Notes under the pieces: generated by a model
What the model was told of the DNA's origin: nothing
The model's database searches: none
The model's input: only the letters and a program-made list of their open reading frames with translations
Program-made: the position numbers and the translations under genes
In this document: positions 56,025 through 64,000 of the stretch, piece by piece
How positions within the stretch are numbered: position 1 is the first letter of the stretch
Layout: the number at the start of each line of letters is the position of its first letter
NCBI RefSeq assembly: GCF_013213975.1
Contig: NZ_JABSST010000004.1
Coordinates: 1 to 64,000 of the forward strand
Reading direction: 5' to 3'
DNA: 64,000 bases
Source: Winogradskyella sp.
GTDB lineage: Bacteria; Bacteroidota; Bacteroidia; Flavobacteriales; Flavobacteriaceae

Positions 56025-59000
56025 TTAGACTTCAATGACCTTAATAGTATCATTTATATAAACCAAATATTTATGAGTAACCTTTAAGTCCATCATACTT
56101 ATAACAGTAGAATATTCGTCTAACTGTGATTCATGTGATGATTTTGGGATCCCGGTCTTATAGTCAATAATTATGGCATTATCGTTTATAATATTTAAAC
56201 GGTCAGGTCTAAAAAGTAAACCAGAATCGGTAATGATATCTCGTTCGTTATACACTTCAGAACCTTGAACATAATATGTTTGCAGCATTGGATGGTTAAT
56301 AACCTCTAACACTAACTTTTGTAAATTTTCTTTTTCATCATAAACAATTTCACCTGAACTGATCAAGTCATTAAAGGCAAAATCTAAGTCTTCCTGGTAT
56401 TTAATTTTTGAAAGAATTAAATGTACTTTATTGCCTCGTTCTATTGCTATTTCTTGCTTTGTATCCCATAACTGACCTGATTTAGTTATGATATTTAAAT
56501 TATGGTCTTCTTTTGGTATAGATAAAAGTGGCAACTCTTTAGGTATAAAATCCTCTTGTTCGGCTTTAGATGGTTTGGATTCTGGTTCACCAAAATTATA
56601 GCTAAGTCTTTGGTCAGACCATTGATCTAGACTTTGCAAATAAGAGATTAACATTCCGGAATAGGTGTTGTCTTTTACATTGCCTTTTGAGTCAAAGTCC
56701 TTTTTTGATATTATGTGAAGTTCATCCTCAGGTCTCGTTAATGCCACATACAAGAGATTTATATTATCCAATTCTAATTGAGATTGGTGTTCTCTAAAAA
56801 TACGTTCTCCAATTTCTCCGAATTGAACGACGTCTTTACTGTAATTGAGCAGTAAAATCTCAAAATCATTGAATTTTTCTCTTTCTATGGGAAACCAAAT
56901 CTTTGGCTCGAGTTCTTTATAGATGTTAAGGTCTGCAAACGGAAAAATAACAACTGGGAATTCTAAACCCTTACTTTTATGAATAGTCATAATTTCTACA
57001 GCATTTAAATTCTGCGATGAGATAATGCTTAGACTATCTTTTTTAGTGTCAAAAAATTTCAAAAAAGAACTTAGATCTGCATTTTGTTTTTGGGTGAATT
57101 CTAAAATAAAATCTAGATAAAATTGAATGTAAGCATCAGACTCTTTATTGAGTTTAAATGACCTTATAAGTTCTTCAACGAGATCATATAGAGGCAAACT
57201 AATAAGTTGTGTTTTATTTATAAACACATTCAAGGACTCTAATCCTTCAAAGAATTTGTCTGTATTTGAATCTAAATGGCTTGTAAAAAATGCATGTTTA
57301 TCCTTTATATCGTTTAGTTCAGCTAATGCAGAAAGGATTTCAATCTTTAGGTTATCATTATCTTCTTGAACTAATAATTTCAGCGTTGTATCTAATAGGT
57401 TTACTTTTGGAGAGTTTGAAACAAGTAATGTTTCAGAAGAGGTTATTTTTAGATTTTTTTGACTCAGGTAATCTGCGATAGCAACACCTTCTTTACGCTT
57501 TCTTACAAGAATACAAATATCATTAAGTTCATATCCTCTGCTTAAGCAATTAATAATTGTTTCATAAGCCTTCTCACAATATAATAATGCCTCATCATCA
57601 TCAACTGTAGCATCTATGAAATCTAGATTAACATAGCCATTAGTATTACGAATAGCATTTTGCTCTCCATTTTCATAGAGATCAGCATAATTACCATCAG
57701 AAAAGTAATTTTGACTCAAAAATTTAAAGAAGCTATTATTGAACTTAATAATTTGTTTTGCACTTCTATAATTTGAGTTCAATGAAATAACGTCTGGTGC
57801 TATTTGAAATGGATTAGATGACCTATTGTATAGGCCAATAAACTGTTCTGCTTCTCCACCGCGCCATCTATAAATGGCTTGTTTTGCATCTCCAACTAGC
57901 ATAGCTGTTCCATTTGACGCAGATAATGTGTTGTCGAAAAGAGGAATAAGATTTTCCCATTGTAACCTTGAAGTATCCTGAAATTCATCAACAAAATAGT
58001 GCTTAAATTTTTCACCTAAACGTTCATAAATAAAAGGTGTAGGTTGATTTTTAATTTCTTTACTTATTATTTTATTAAATTCTGAAATAAGCATTTTATT
58101 TTGCTCTTCTTTTAAAGTGTTAAGTTCCTTTGTTATAGAATTTAAAACTGAAAGAGGGATGACATTTTTATAAAATCCTTTCTTCAATTTTAACTCAAAC
58201 ACTAAATTTCTCGAAGATTGAAATAGTTTGGATAATTGAGGTTGAATACTGTCAATAGTTTCAGCGATGGTTTCTGTAACTCGCTTTGGATAAAGCGTAT
58301 TGTTATTTAACAGATCATTTTGCCAACTCGCTTCAAAATTTAGTTTGAAGTTTTTTTCTTTTAGTTGTTTAAAATGATTAGGCAAAGACTTTCTGTTAAA
58401 GTCATTAAATTGTAAACCGCACTCTTCAATTAAGGTTAATGCATTTAATCCGATTATACTAATGTTTTTCTCCAACGAATTGATGGAACTAAATAGAACA
58501 TCTTTTAAATTATTAAAGTCATTTAGGGTTTTGGTTTTTAAATTGTCAATAGCTTCAATATCATTTTCACTCACCAAAAGCTTTGCAATTTTGTTAAAAT
58601 CATAACTAATGTCCCAGCTTTTATCTTCATCTGTTTTATCAAATGCAAAATCGATTAGGCTTTTGGTTAAAGCTTCGTCATCACCAGCTTTAGAAATGAG
58701 TTTATCTACAGCTTCATTTAATAAACGATTTTGATCTAGTTCTACCTCAAAATTCACCGGTAGGTTTAGATCATGAGCAAAGGTTCTTATAATTCGATGT
58801 GTAAAACCGTCAATTGTGGAAATATCAAAAGCACCGTAGTTATGGATGATATGTTTTAAGATGTGCTTTGATTTATTTTTTAGGTGTGTAGGCTTAATGG
58901 ATAATTCTTGACAAATGTCTATGAACATTGTATGTGGTTCTGTAAGATTTTTGTCGCTGGAGAATTGCCGAAGCATATCTATAATTCTTGTTTTCATTTC

Positions 59001-59156
59001 ACCAACAGCCTTATTGGTAAAAGTAATTGCCAATATGGATTTAAATTGATCATAGTTTTGTGCTTTGACCAAAATTTTAATGTAAGACTTGGCAAGGTTG
59101 TAGGTTTTACCACTTCCGGCTGATGCATTGTAAATTTTGAATGAAGAATCTCCCAA
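56025..59156 (-). CDS. AddA/RecB-like UvrD-type helicase with C-terminal nuclease
   Basis: A 1043-residue superfamily 1 helicase. Walker A is YNASAGSGKTYNLAK (near 12-22), then ITFTNKAVGEMK (Ia). Walker B is YFVDEFQDTSRLQW (near 385), motif III is VGDAKQAIYRWRGGE, and motif VI is NLLYVALTRPEDELHI. The C-terminal nuclease is RPDRLNIINDNAIIIDYKTG. It is shorter than Bacillus AddA (about 1230). It should unwind and degrade double-strand breaks with the AddB-like partner. The partner gene is separated by kbl and ompA, an unusual split. Confidence 0.88.
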   Translation of the reverse strand: MGDSSFKIYNASAGSGKTYNLAKSYIKILVKAQNYDQFKSILAITFTNKAVGEMKTRIIDMLRQFSSDKNLTEPHTMFIDICQELSIKPTHLKNKSKHILKHIIHNYGAFDISTIDGFTHRIIRTFAHDLNLPVNFEVELDQNRLLNEAVDKLISKAGDDEALTKSLIDFAFDKTDEDKSWDISYDFNKIAKLLVSENDIEAIDNLKTKTLNDFNNLKDVLFSSINSLEKNISIIGLNALTLIEECGLQFNDFNRKSLPNHFKQLKEKNFKLNFEASWQNDLLNNNTLYPKRVTETIAETIDSIQPQLSKLFQSSRNLVFELKLKKGFYKNVIPLSVLNSITKELNTLKEEQNKMLISEFNKIISKEIKNQPTPFIYERLGEKFKHYFVDEFQDTSRLQWENLIPLFDNTLSASNGTAMLVGDAKQAIYRWRGGEAEQFIGLYNRSSNPFQIAPDVISLNSNYRSAKQIIKFNNSFFKFLSQNYFSDGNYADLYENGEQNAIRNTNGYVNLDFIDATVDDDEALLYCEKAYETIINCLSRGYELNDICILVRKRKEGVAIADYLSQKNLKITSSETLLVSNSPKVNLLDTTLKLLVQEDNDNLKIEILSALAELNDIKDKHAFFTSHLDSNTDKFFEGLESLNVFINKTQLISLPLYDLVEELIRSFKLNKESDAYIQFYLDFILEFTQKQNADLSSFLKFFDTKKDSLSIISSQNLNAVEIMTIHKSKGLEFPVVIFPFADLNIYKELEPKIWFPIEREKFNDFEILLLNYSKDVVQFGEIGERIFREHQSQLELDNINLLYVALTRPEDELHIISKKDFDSKGNVKDNTYSGMLISYLQSLDQWSDQRLSYNFGEPESKPSKAEQEDFIPKELPLLSIPKEDHNLNIITKSGQLWDTKQEIAIERGNKVHLILSKIKYQEDLDFAFNDLISSGEIVYDEKENLQKLVLEVINHPMLQTYYVQGSEVYNERDIITDSGLLFRPDRLNIINDNAIIIDYKTGIPKSSHESQLDEYSTVISMMDLKVTHKYLVYINDTIKVIEV

Positions 59157-59197
59157 AAGATAAATTTTATACCAAAATAGGGAATCTTAATAATTTA

Positions 59198-59231
59198 TTT
59201 AGAACATCTTATTATCAAAACCGTAAATTTG
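59198..59231 (+). promoter_or_regulatory. Promoter candidate of sodA
   Basis: TAAATTTG (59224-59231) matches TAnnTTTG exactly, with TTTA (59198-59201) 22 bp upstream. The start would lie about 30 nt before the sodA ATG. Confidence 0.5.
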
Positions 59232-59268
59232 TTAAAATAGAAATACTAACATTTAAAACATAAATATT

Positions 59269-59877
59269 ATGGCTTTTGAATTACCAAAATTAAACTATGC
59301 ATATGACGCTTTAGTACCACATATTGATGCAAGAACAATGGAGATACACCATTCTAAGCATCATAACGGGTATACAACAAAATTAAATGCGGCAATTGAA
59401 GGAACCAATTTAGAAGGTAAATCAATTGAAGACATTCTAACTAATCTAGACATGAGTAATTCAGGAGTTAGAAATAACGGGGGTGGATTTTATAACCATT
59501 CTTTATTTTGGGATGTGCTTAACCCAGAAGATAGAGGATATCTTTCAGGTGAGTTAAAAGATGCTATTGAAGCTGAGTTTGGATCTAAAGATGCTTTTAT
59601 TGAAGCATTCTCAAAAGCTGCGGCTACACAGTTTGGATCAGGTTGGGCTTGGTTATGTGTTCATAAAGGAGGTAAGGTTGAGGTGTGTTCAACACCAAAC
59701 CAAGATAATCCATTAATGCCAGGCGTATCTTGTGGGGGTACTCCAATTTTAGGGTTAGATGTGTGGGAGCACGCCTATTACTTAAATTACCAAAATAGAA
59801 GACCAGATTATATTGAGGCGTTTTTCAAGGTCATTAATTGGAATGAAGTAGAGCGGAGATATGCTCAAGCAAAATAA
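59269..59877 (+). CDS. sodA: Superoxide dismutase (Fe/Mn family)
   Basis: A 202-residue cytosolic SOD. Metal ligands are His27 ([11 protein letters not shown] region), His in [10 protein letters not shown], and Asp/His in [10 protein letters not shown]. The residues NNGGGFYNH and a glutamine in the NQDNPLMP loop point to the Mn or cambialistic type rather than pure Fe. It dismutates superoxide. No signal peptide. A terminator follows. Confidence 0.95.
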   Translation: MAFELPKLNYAYDALVPHIDARTMEIHHSKHHNGYTTKLNAAIEGTNLEGKSIEDILTNLDMSNSGVRNNGGGFYNHSLFWDVLNPEDRGYLSGELKDAIEAEFGSKDAFIEAFSKAAATQFGSGWAWLCVHKGGKVEVCSTPNQDNPLMPGVSCGGTPILGLDVWEHAYYLNYQNRRPDYIEAFFKVINWNEVERRYAQAK

Positions 59878-59896
59878 GTATCAAAAAATAGAAAAG

Positions 59897-59928
59897 AAAA
59901 ATCCAAGTCCATATGGCTTGGATTTTTT
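59897..59928 (+). terminator. Terminator of sodA
   Basis: AAATCCAAG and CTTGGATTT form a perfect stem around TCCATATGG, followed by a T tract. It lies 20 bp after the sodA stop. Confidence 0.88.
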
Positions 59929-59942
59929 AATGTTTTTAAATG

Positions 59943-60014
59943 AAAAAAGGTGAACAGAGAGTTCACCTTTTTTGCCCCAAATCTACCATAAACTTAACCT
60001 ACTTATGTTATGGT
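59943..60014. repeat. 72-nt double-hairpin element, copy 1
   Basis: First of two near-identical copies. It has two parts. The first is a terminator-like hairpin, A6-GGTGAAC-AGAGA-GTTCACC-T6. The second is a conserved 41-nt block, GCCCCAAATCTACC...GTTATGGT, ending in an ACCATAA/TTATGGT stem. The hairpin can terminate in either direction. Read on the minus strand, the block precedes the terminator, as in the 3' end of a small RNA. Downstream, AAATATAGG-AGGA-CCTATATTT (about 60020-60041) is another hairpin. Confidence 0.7.
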
Positions 60015-60176
60015 GAGTCAAATATAGGAGGACCTATATTTAATATTTTAATTTATTGGATAAACGACCTATATATTAGTCTAAGCGAAGAATCCTCTGG
60101 CATTAGAAATCTTTTGAAAATAAAATCGATTAGTGAATAGAAGCTTTACATAAAGTATTACTTTAATATGGTGCAT

Positions 60177-60248
60177 AAAAAAAGGTGAACAGAGTTCACC
60201 TTTTTTTGCCCCAAATCTACCATGAACTTAACCTACTTATGTTATGGT
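60177..60248. repeat. 72-nt double-hairpin element, copy 2
   Basis: Second copy, same length. The first hairpin is A7-GGTGAAC-AGA-GTTCACC-T7, with a compensating loop and flank change relative to copy 1. The 41-nt block differs at one position (ACCATGAAC instead of ACCATAAAC). The sequence between the copies (60015-60176) is unrelated to that after copy 2, so the element itself is the conserved unit. Confidence 0.7.
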
Positions 60249-60360
60249 ATCACCAATGTAAATTTTATTTGTTAAAACAGTACATTATATTAGATGAAAT
60301 GCATGATTCTTAGGTGAAGTACGTAATTTTTCGGATTAACCGTAAATCAATTGTGATTAT

Positions 60361-62259
60361 TTAGTAAGCACGTTCTTTATTCCCTTCAAAGAAATTAATA
60401 AATGCTCTATTAACTACCCTATTACCGCCGTCAGTTGGATAATTGCCTGTAAAATACCAATCTCCTAAATTTTTTGGACAGGCTTTGTGGAGGTTCTCAA
60501 CTGGCTGAAAAATTATTTTAACTTCTGCGTTGACATCTTTATCACTGAGCAATTCCGAAATCTTAGCCGAGATTTGTTCGTCTGTAAAGTTGTTGTAAAT
60601 TTCTTTAACATAATTAAGGACGTTCTTATCTTTAAGATTTACTTGCTTAATACATTTTTTATAAACCTCTTCAACAATATGATATTGATTGTTATCCTTA
60701 AGAAGTTCAAGAGCGGCTCTAAAAGCAACTAAACTTTCAAGATTGGCCATGTCAATACCATAGCAGTCAGGATAACGAATTTGAGGAGCAGACGAAACAA
60801 CAATAATTTTCTTTGGATTCAAACGATCCATCATTTTTATGATACTTTTTTTCAAGGTCGTACCTCTTACAATACTATCGTCAATAATAACAAGATTGTC
60901 CGTGGGCTTAATAACACCATAGGTAACATCATAAACATGAGCTACTAAATCATCTCGACTACTATCTTCAGTAATAAAAGTTCTTAATTTAACGTCTTTA
61001 ATAGCAATTTTTTCAATACGTGGTCTTTCAGACAAAATCTCCTCAACTTTCTGAGCTGATAAAGCACGTTGACCTTTGAGGATGGCTTGTGTCTTTTTTT
61101 GATTTAGGTGCTCCTCAACCGTATCTATCATTCCAAAGAAAGAGGTTTCAGCAGTGTTTGGTATATAAGAAAACACGGTATTTTTTGTATCAAAGGCAAT
61201 GGCATCTAAAACCTTTGGCATTAATAGTCTCCCTAGTTCTTTACGTTCCTCATAAATTTCGGCATCACTACCGCGCGAAAAATAAATACGCTCAAATGAA
61301 CACGCTTTTCGTTCAAGAGGTTCCAGAATTTGTTTGATCTGTGTTGTACCATTCTTTTTAGTAATGATTGCATGACCAGGATTTAATTCAATAACTTCGT
61401 CAAACGGAACATCAAACACTGTCTGAATCACTGGTCGTTCAGACGCTACAACAACAACTTCATCATCTTTATAATAATAGGCTGGACGTATACCTGCAGG
61501 ATCTCTTAATACGAAGGAATCACCATGACCCAATAAACCAGCCATGGCATAACCGCCATCCCAGTTTTTTGCCGCACGACGTAAGATTTTACCAACTTTT
61601 AAACGCTCAGCAATTAAAGGTGAGCATTCACTTTTACTGTAGCCTTCTTTCTTAAGATCTTTATATATTTTACCTACAGCATCATCTAAAAAATGACCAA
61701 TTTTTTCCATCACTGTAATTGTATCAGCCTTTTCTTTTGGGTGTTGGCCAAGATCCACAAGATTGTTAAATAACTCATTAACATTAGTCATGTTAAAGTT
61801 ACCTGCAACAATTAAATTACGATGCATCCAATTATTTTGCCTTAAAAATGGATGAACACTTTCCACACTATTTTTACCAAACGTACCATAACGTACATGA
61901 CCAAGAAGTAATTCTCCTATATATGGGATGTTCTTTTTTTGAAGCGTAACATCATTTTTATATTCTGGATTTTGATTCATTTCCAAATTAATACGATGGT
62001 TAATTTGAGAGAAAATGTCTTGAATTGGTTGTTGCTCTACCGATCTTACTCGACTGATATAACGTTCCCCAGGGTTAGTATCCAATTTTATGCTTGCAAA
62101 TCCAGCTCCGTCTTGGCCGCGGTTGTGCTGCTTTTCCATCATCAAATACATTTTGTTGACTCCGTAGAAAGCACTGCCGTACTTTTCTTTGTAATATTCC
62201 AATGGTTTTAGAAGCCTAATAAGTGCTATTCCGCATTCATGTTTTAAAGCATCACTCAT
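60361..62259 (-). CDS. Amidophosphoribosyltransferase-like protein (long PurF form)
   Basis: A 632-residue protein with a class II glutamine amidotransferase domain (Cys9 in KHECGIALI; EKQHNRGQDGAGF) and a phosphoribosyltransferase domain with the PRPP motif VIIDDSIVRGTT near residue 460. PurF makes phosphoribosylamine from PRPP and glutamine in purine synthesis. At 632 aa it is longer than usual PurF (about 470-510), with extra sequence in both halves. A propeptide of eight residues would need removal. It may be a second PurF paralogue in this group. A pfkB gene follows upstream on the strand and a purN tail is nearby. Confidence 0.82.
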   Translation of the reverse strand: MSDALKHECGIALIRLLKPLEYYKEKYGSAFYGVNKMYLMMEKQHNRGQDGAGFASIKLDTNPGERYISRVRSVEQQPIQDIFSQINHRINLEMNQNPEYKNDVTLQKKNIPYIGELLLGHVRYGTFGKNSVESVHPFLRQNNWMHRNLIVAGNFNMTNVNELFNNLVDLGQHPKEKADTITVMEKIGHFLDDAVGKIYKDLKKEGYSKSECSPLIAERLKVGKILRRAAKNWDGGYAMAGLLGHGDSFVLRDPAGIRPAYYYKDDEVVVVASERPVIQTVFDVPFDEVIELNPGHAIITKKNGTTQIKQILEPLERKACSFERIYFSRGSDAEIYEERKELGRLLMPKVLDAIAFDTKNTVFSYIPNTAETSFFGMIDTVEEHLNQKKTQAILKGQRALSAQKVEEILSERPRIEKIAIKDVKLRTFITEDSSRDDLVAHVYDVTYGVIKPTDNLVIIDDSIVRGTTLKKSIIKMMDRLNPKKIIVVSSAPQIRYPDCYGIDMANLESLVAFRAALELLKDNNQYHIVEEVYKKCIKQVNLKDKNVLNYVKEIYNNFTDEQISAKISELLSDKDVNAEVKIIFQPVENLHKACPKNLGDWYFTGNYPTDGGNRVVNRAFINFFEGNKERAY

Positions 62260-62269
62260 ATTGTGTAAT

Positions 62270-62300
62270 AAAAAAACGCGCTCAATTTTGAGCGCGCTGG
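62270..62300 (-). terminator. Terminator after the pfkB gene
   Basis: On the minus strand CGCGCTCAA and TTGAGCGCG form a perfect 9-bp stem with a short loop, followed by seven T. It sits between the PfkB stop and the PurF-like start. Confidence 0.88.
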
Positions 62301-62302
62301 TT

Positions 62303-63229
62303 TTATGTTAATTCTATATCAAATTGTGTTAGACTTTTAAATTGGTCTAAGCGTTTATGTATTTCTGTTTTAGATAAATTTTCCATACGTTCGGTACCAA
62401 ACTTTTCAACACAAAACGAGGCTAAGGTTGATCCATAGATAACAGCAGTCTTCATATTTTCAAAAGAATAATCTCCAGTTTTTGCCAAATAACCTGCAAA
62501 GCCACCTGCAAATGTATCACCAGCACCTGTTGGATCAAATACTTCCTTTAAAGGTAGAGCAGGTGCATAAAAAACATTATCCTCTTGAAAAAGTAATGCG
62601 CCATGTTCCCCTTTTTTAATCACCACATATTTTGGGCCCATTTCATGGATTTTCTTTGCTGCAACCACTAGGGAATATTCACCTGTTAATTGTCTCGCTT
62701 CTTCATCATTAATAGTAATGACATCAATATGTTTAATGGTATTATGTAAGTCTTCAAGTGCGCAATCCATCCAGAAATTCATAGTGTCAAGCACTACCAA
62801 TTTTGGCTTAGATGTCATTTGATTTAAAACACTCATCTGCGTTAATGGATGCAGATTTCCTAGCATCACCACGTCAGCATTTTGATAATCCCTCGGAACT
62901 TTAGGTTCAAAATCAGCAAGAACATTAAGTTCTGTTGCTAAAGTATCTCTAGAATTCATGTCATTATGATACTTCCCACTCCAAAAAAAGGTTTTACCAT
63001 CTTTAACGATTTCTATACCTGAAATATCAATATTTTTATTGGCAAGGAGATCTAAATAATCTTGTGGAAAATCACCACCTACCACAGATACAACAGTAGA
63101 ATCTACATTAAAATTGGAGGCTGCTAAACCAATGAATGTTCCCGCTCCACCAAGAATTTTATCGGTTTTACCAAAAGGCGTTTCAATGGCATCAAATGCA
63201 ACGGTACCTACAATTACTAATTTACCCAT
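62303..63229 (-). CDS. PfkB/ribokinase family sugar or nucleoside kinase
   Basis: A 308-residue kinase. The N-terminal substrate loop is LGGAGTFIGLAASNFN. The C-terminal PfkB signature is DPTGAGDTFAGGFAGYLA, whose aspartate is the catalytic base. It phosphorylates a sugar or nucleoside such as ribose, adenosine or a related compound; the specificity is not set by these motifs. Its place beside purine-type genes makes a nucleoside substrate plausible. Confidence 0.86.
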   Translation of the reverse strand: MGKLVIVGTVAFDAIETPFGKTDKILGGAGTFIGLAASNFNVDSTVVSVVGGDFPQDYLDLLANKNIDISGIEIVKDGKTFFWSGKYHNDMNSRDTLATELNVLADFEPKVPRDYQNADVVMLGNLHPLTQMSVLNQMTSKPKLVVLDTMNFWMDCALEDLHNTIKHIDVITINDEEARQLTGEYSLVVAAKKIHEMGPKYVVIKKGEHGALLFQEDNVFYAPALPLKEVFDPTGAGDTFAGGFAGYLAKTGDYSFENMKTAVIYGSTLASFCVEKFGTERMENLSKTEIHKRLDQFKSLTQFDIELT

Positions 63230-63310
63230 TAAAAAAAGTTTAAATTAAGGTGTAAAAGTACATAAAATATATTCCTCATAAAACACGAAAAAGTGACAAA
63301 ACGGTCCTTG

Positions 63311-63952
63311 CTACTTTCTTCCAAAATCAGCAGGAATTTCTCCCCAAGCTTTTGTTTCCCACTTAACAATTATAGTATTATAATCATTAGAGTTGAGCCA
63401 TTTTACTGCTCGGTCAACCAATTCAAATAGGGTTTTATTTGTTTCTGTGCGTTCGAGTTTCGAATTACATGTTTTTTTGCGAACCCAACTTATAGCCGTT
63501 TTAGAATCTGTATAAATAATGCGATTGCTACGTTTTTGTTTTAGAAATGCTAAACCATGCACAATAGCTAAAAACTCACCAATGTTGTTTGTGCCTTGTT
63601 CAAAGGGGCCTTGGAGAAACAATTGTGTTTTTGTTTTTGTGTCTACTCCACGATATTCCATCTTACCGGGATTACCACTTGAAGCAGCATCCACCGAAAT
63701 TGAGTTGAAATTGGGTTTACCAATTTTTTTGAGCTGCTCTTCCGAGAGTTCACTTTTAAAAGTCTTGGATTTTCCTATGTAGTCTTTAGCCCCTTCTTTA
63801 AAGGCCTTTTTTGCGGCATCAAAAGATGTGAAGGATTTGTATTTTGCGCCTTTAAAATCTTTAATCTGTGATTTGCAATCATCCCAAGATTCAAAGATCC
63901 CGGGTTTATGTCCTTTCCAAACAACGTAATATTTGGATTTCTTCTTAGCCAT
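63311..63952 (-). CDS. Viroplasmin-domain ribonuclease HI
   Basis: A 213-residue protein. Residues 5-48 (YYVVWKGHKPGIFESWDDCK...) form the caulimovirus viroplasmin-like domain that binds RNA-DNA hybrids. Residues about 75-213 form RNase HI with catalytic acids in SVDAASSGNPG, IGEFLAIVHGL and YTDSKTAISW. It should remove RNA from hybrids. The start overlaps the preceding gene's stop by 8 bp on the same strand. Confidence 0.9.
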   Translation of the reverse strand: MAKKKSKYYVVWKGHKPGIFESWDDCKSQIKDFKGAKYKSFTSFDAAKKAFKEGAKDYIGKSKTFKSELSEEQLKKIGKPNFNSISVDAASSGNPGKMEYRGVDTKTKTQLFLQGPFEQGTNNIGEFLAIVHGLAFLKQKRSNRIIYTDSKTAISWVRKKTCNSKLERTETNKTLFELVDRAVKWLNSNDYNTIIVKWETKAWGEIPADFGRK

Positions 63953-64000
63953 TTAACAGTTTTTCAACGACAATAGGAAAGTGATTCATTTCTAATTCAT
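63945..64000 (-). CDS. purN: Probable phosphoribosylglycinamide formyltransferase, C-terminal end (partial)
   Basis: On the minus strand the open frame entering at the window end reads ELEMNHFPIVVEKLLNG and stops. This fits the PurN C-terminal pattern (E-x2-x-F-P-x-V-I-E-K-L-L). PurN transfers a formyl group in purine synthesis. The fragment is short (17 residues), so the call rests on this pattern and on the purF-like neighbour. Confidence 0.5.
   Translation of the reverse strand, partial: ELEMNHFPIVVEKLLNG

Larger units (their letters stand above)
59878..60360. other. 483-bp non-coding region between sodA and the purF-like gene
   Basis: The region between two convergent genes holds the sodA terminator and the two 72-nt elements. 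The 66-aa ORF on the track at 59940-60140 runs through copy 1 and has no recognisable features, so I do not count it as a gene. No promoter matching the full consensus is evident on either strand. Confidence 0.6.

Noticed and set aside
59949-59990. Mini-ORF MVDLGQKR on the minus strand within the repeat
   Set aside because: Present in copy 1 only; the extra A in copy 2 shifts the frame, so the repeat is not conserved as coding sequence.
59940-60140. 66-aa ORF on the plus strand after sodA
   Set aside because: It runs straight through copy 1 of the repeated double-hairpin element, has no recognisable features, and copy 2 does not preserve the frame.
1-64000. CRISPR array, insertion sequence, prophage or defence island
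   Set aside because: No spaced direct-repeat array, transposase, integrase or phage structural gene is visible on either strand.

Overview
This 64 kb window looks like a chromosomal core region of a marine-type Flavobacteriaceae (Bacteroidetes) genome. The evidence is AT-rich DNA, several promoter candidates of the Bacteroidetes type (TTTG or TTG near -33 and TAnnTTTG near -7), scarce Shine-Dalgarno sequences with some TTG starts, and family-level markers: long (class II) ketol-acid reductoisomerase, ArgF'-type transcarbamylase, short LeuA, a BBP2-like porin, and an OmpA protein with thrombospondin type 3 repeats. I see no insertion sequence, prophage, CRISPR array or integrase.

Layout. 1-1.4 kb: tail of a uracil-DNA-glycosylase-family gene, an AhpD-like protein and an OsmC protein. 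1.6-15.0 kb: branched-chain and threonine synthesis, ilvD-ilvB-ilvN-ilvC-ilvA followed by thrA-thrB-thrC and a GapN-type aldehyde dehydrogenase. Between ilvA and thrA lies a complete transcription attenuator with a nine-residue Thr/Ile leader peptide (MTTMITMIP). 15.1-24.1 kb: a tightly packed arginine operon, GNAT-argG-argC-proC-argD-argF'-argB-argE-argH, with a structured, attenuator-like leader containing an Arg-rich reading frame. 24.2-33.5 kb: nitrogen assimilation, with gltBD divergent from a porin, the ammonium transporter amt and a PII-like protein that lacks most of its T-loop. 33.7-40.6 kb: leuA-leuC-leuD-leuB-ppc on the minus strand. 40.7-45.3 kb: a helical-repeat protein of unknown function, recJ and an MFS exporter. 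45.3-50.4 kb: lpxH-like phosphoesterase, queD preceded by two tiny membrane-protein ORFs, a MATE exporter, a GNAT, a UspA protein, tRNA-Ala(GGC) and an alpha/beta hydrolase. 50.4-59.2 kb: AddB-like and AddA-like helicase/nuclease genes separated by ompA and kbl. 59.3-64.0 kb: sodA, a non-coding stretch with two copies of a 72-nt double-hairpin element, a long PurF-like amidotransferase, a PfkB kinase, a viroplasmin-RNase H protein and the end of a probable purN.

Functionally the window is an amino-acid biosynthesis hub. PEP carboxylase feeds oxaloacetate to aspartate, AK-HSD and ThrBC make threonine, IlvA diverts threonine to isoleucine, IlvBNCD make valine and isoleucine, and LeuABCD extend 2-ketoisovalerate to leucine. 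GltBD and Amt supply glutamate nitrogen, and the arg operon consumes glutamate by an acylated linear route that ends in ArgG and ArgH.

The most notable signals are the thr attenuator, the arg leader RNA, the T-loop-less PII, the repeated 72-nt element after sodA, and the tandem microproteins before queD. No single gene block looks like an undescribed defence or secretion system; the novelty is in regulation.
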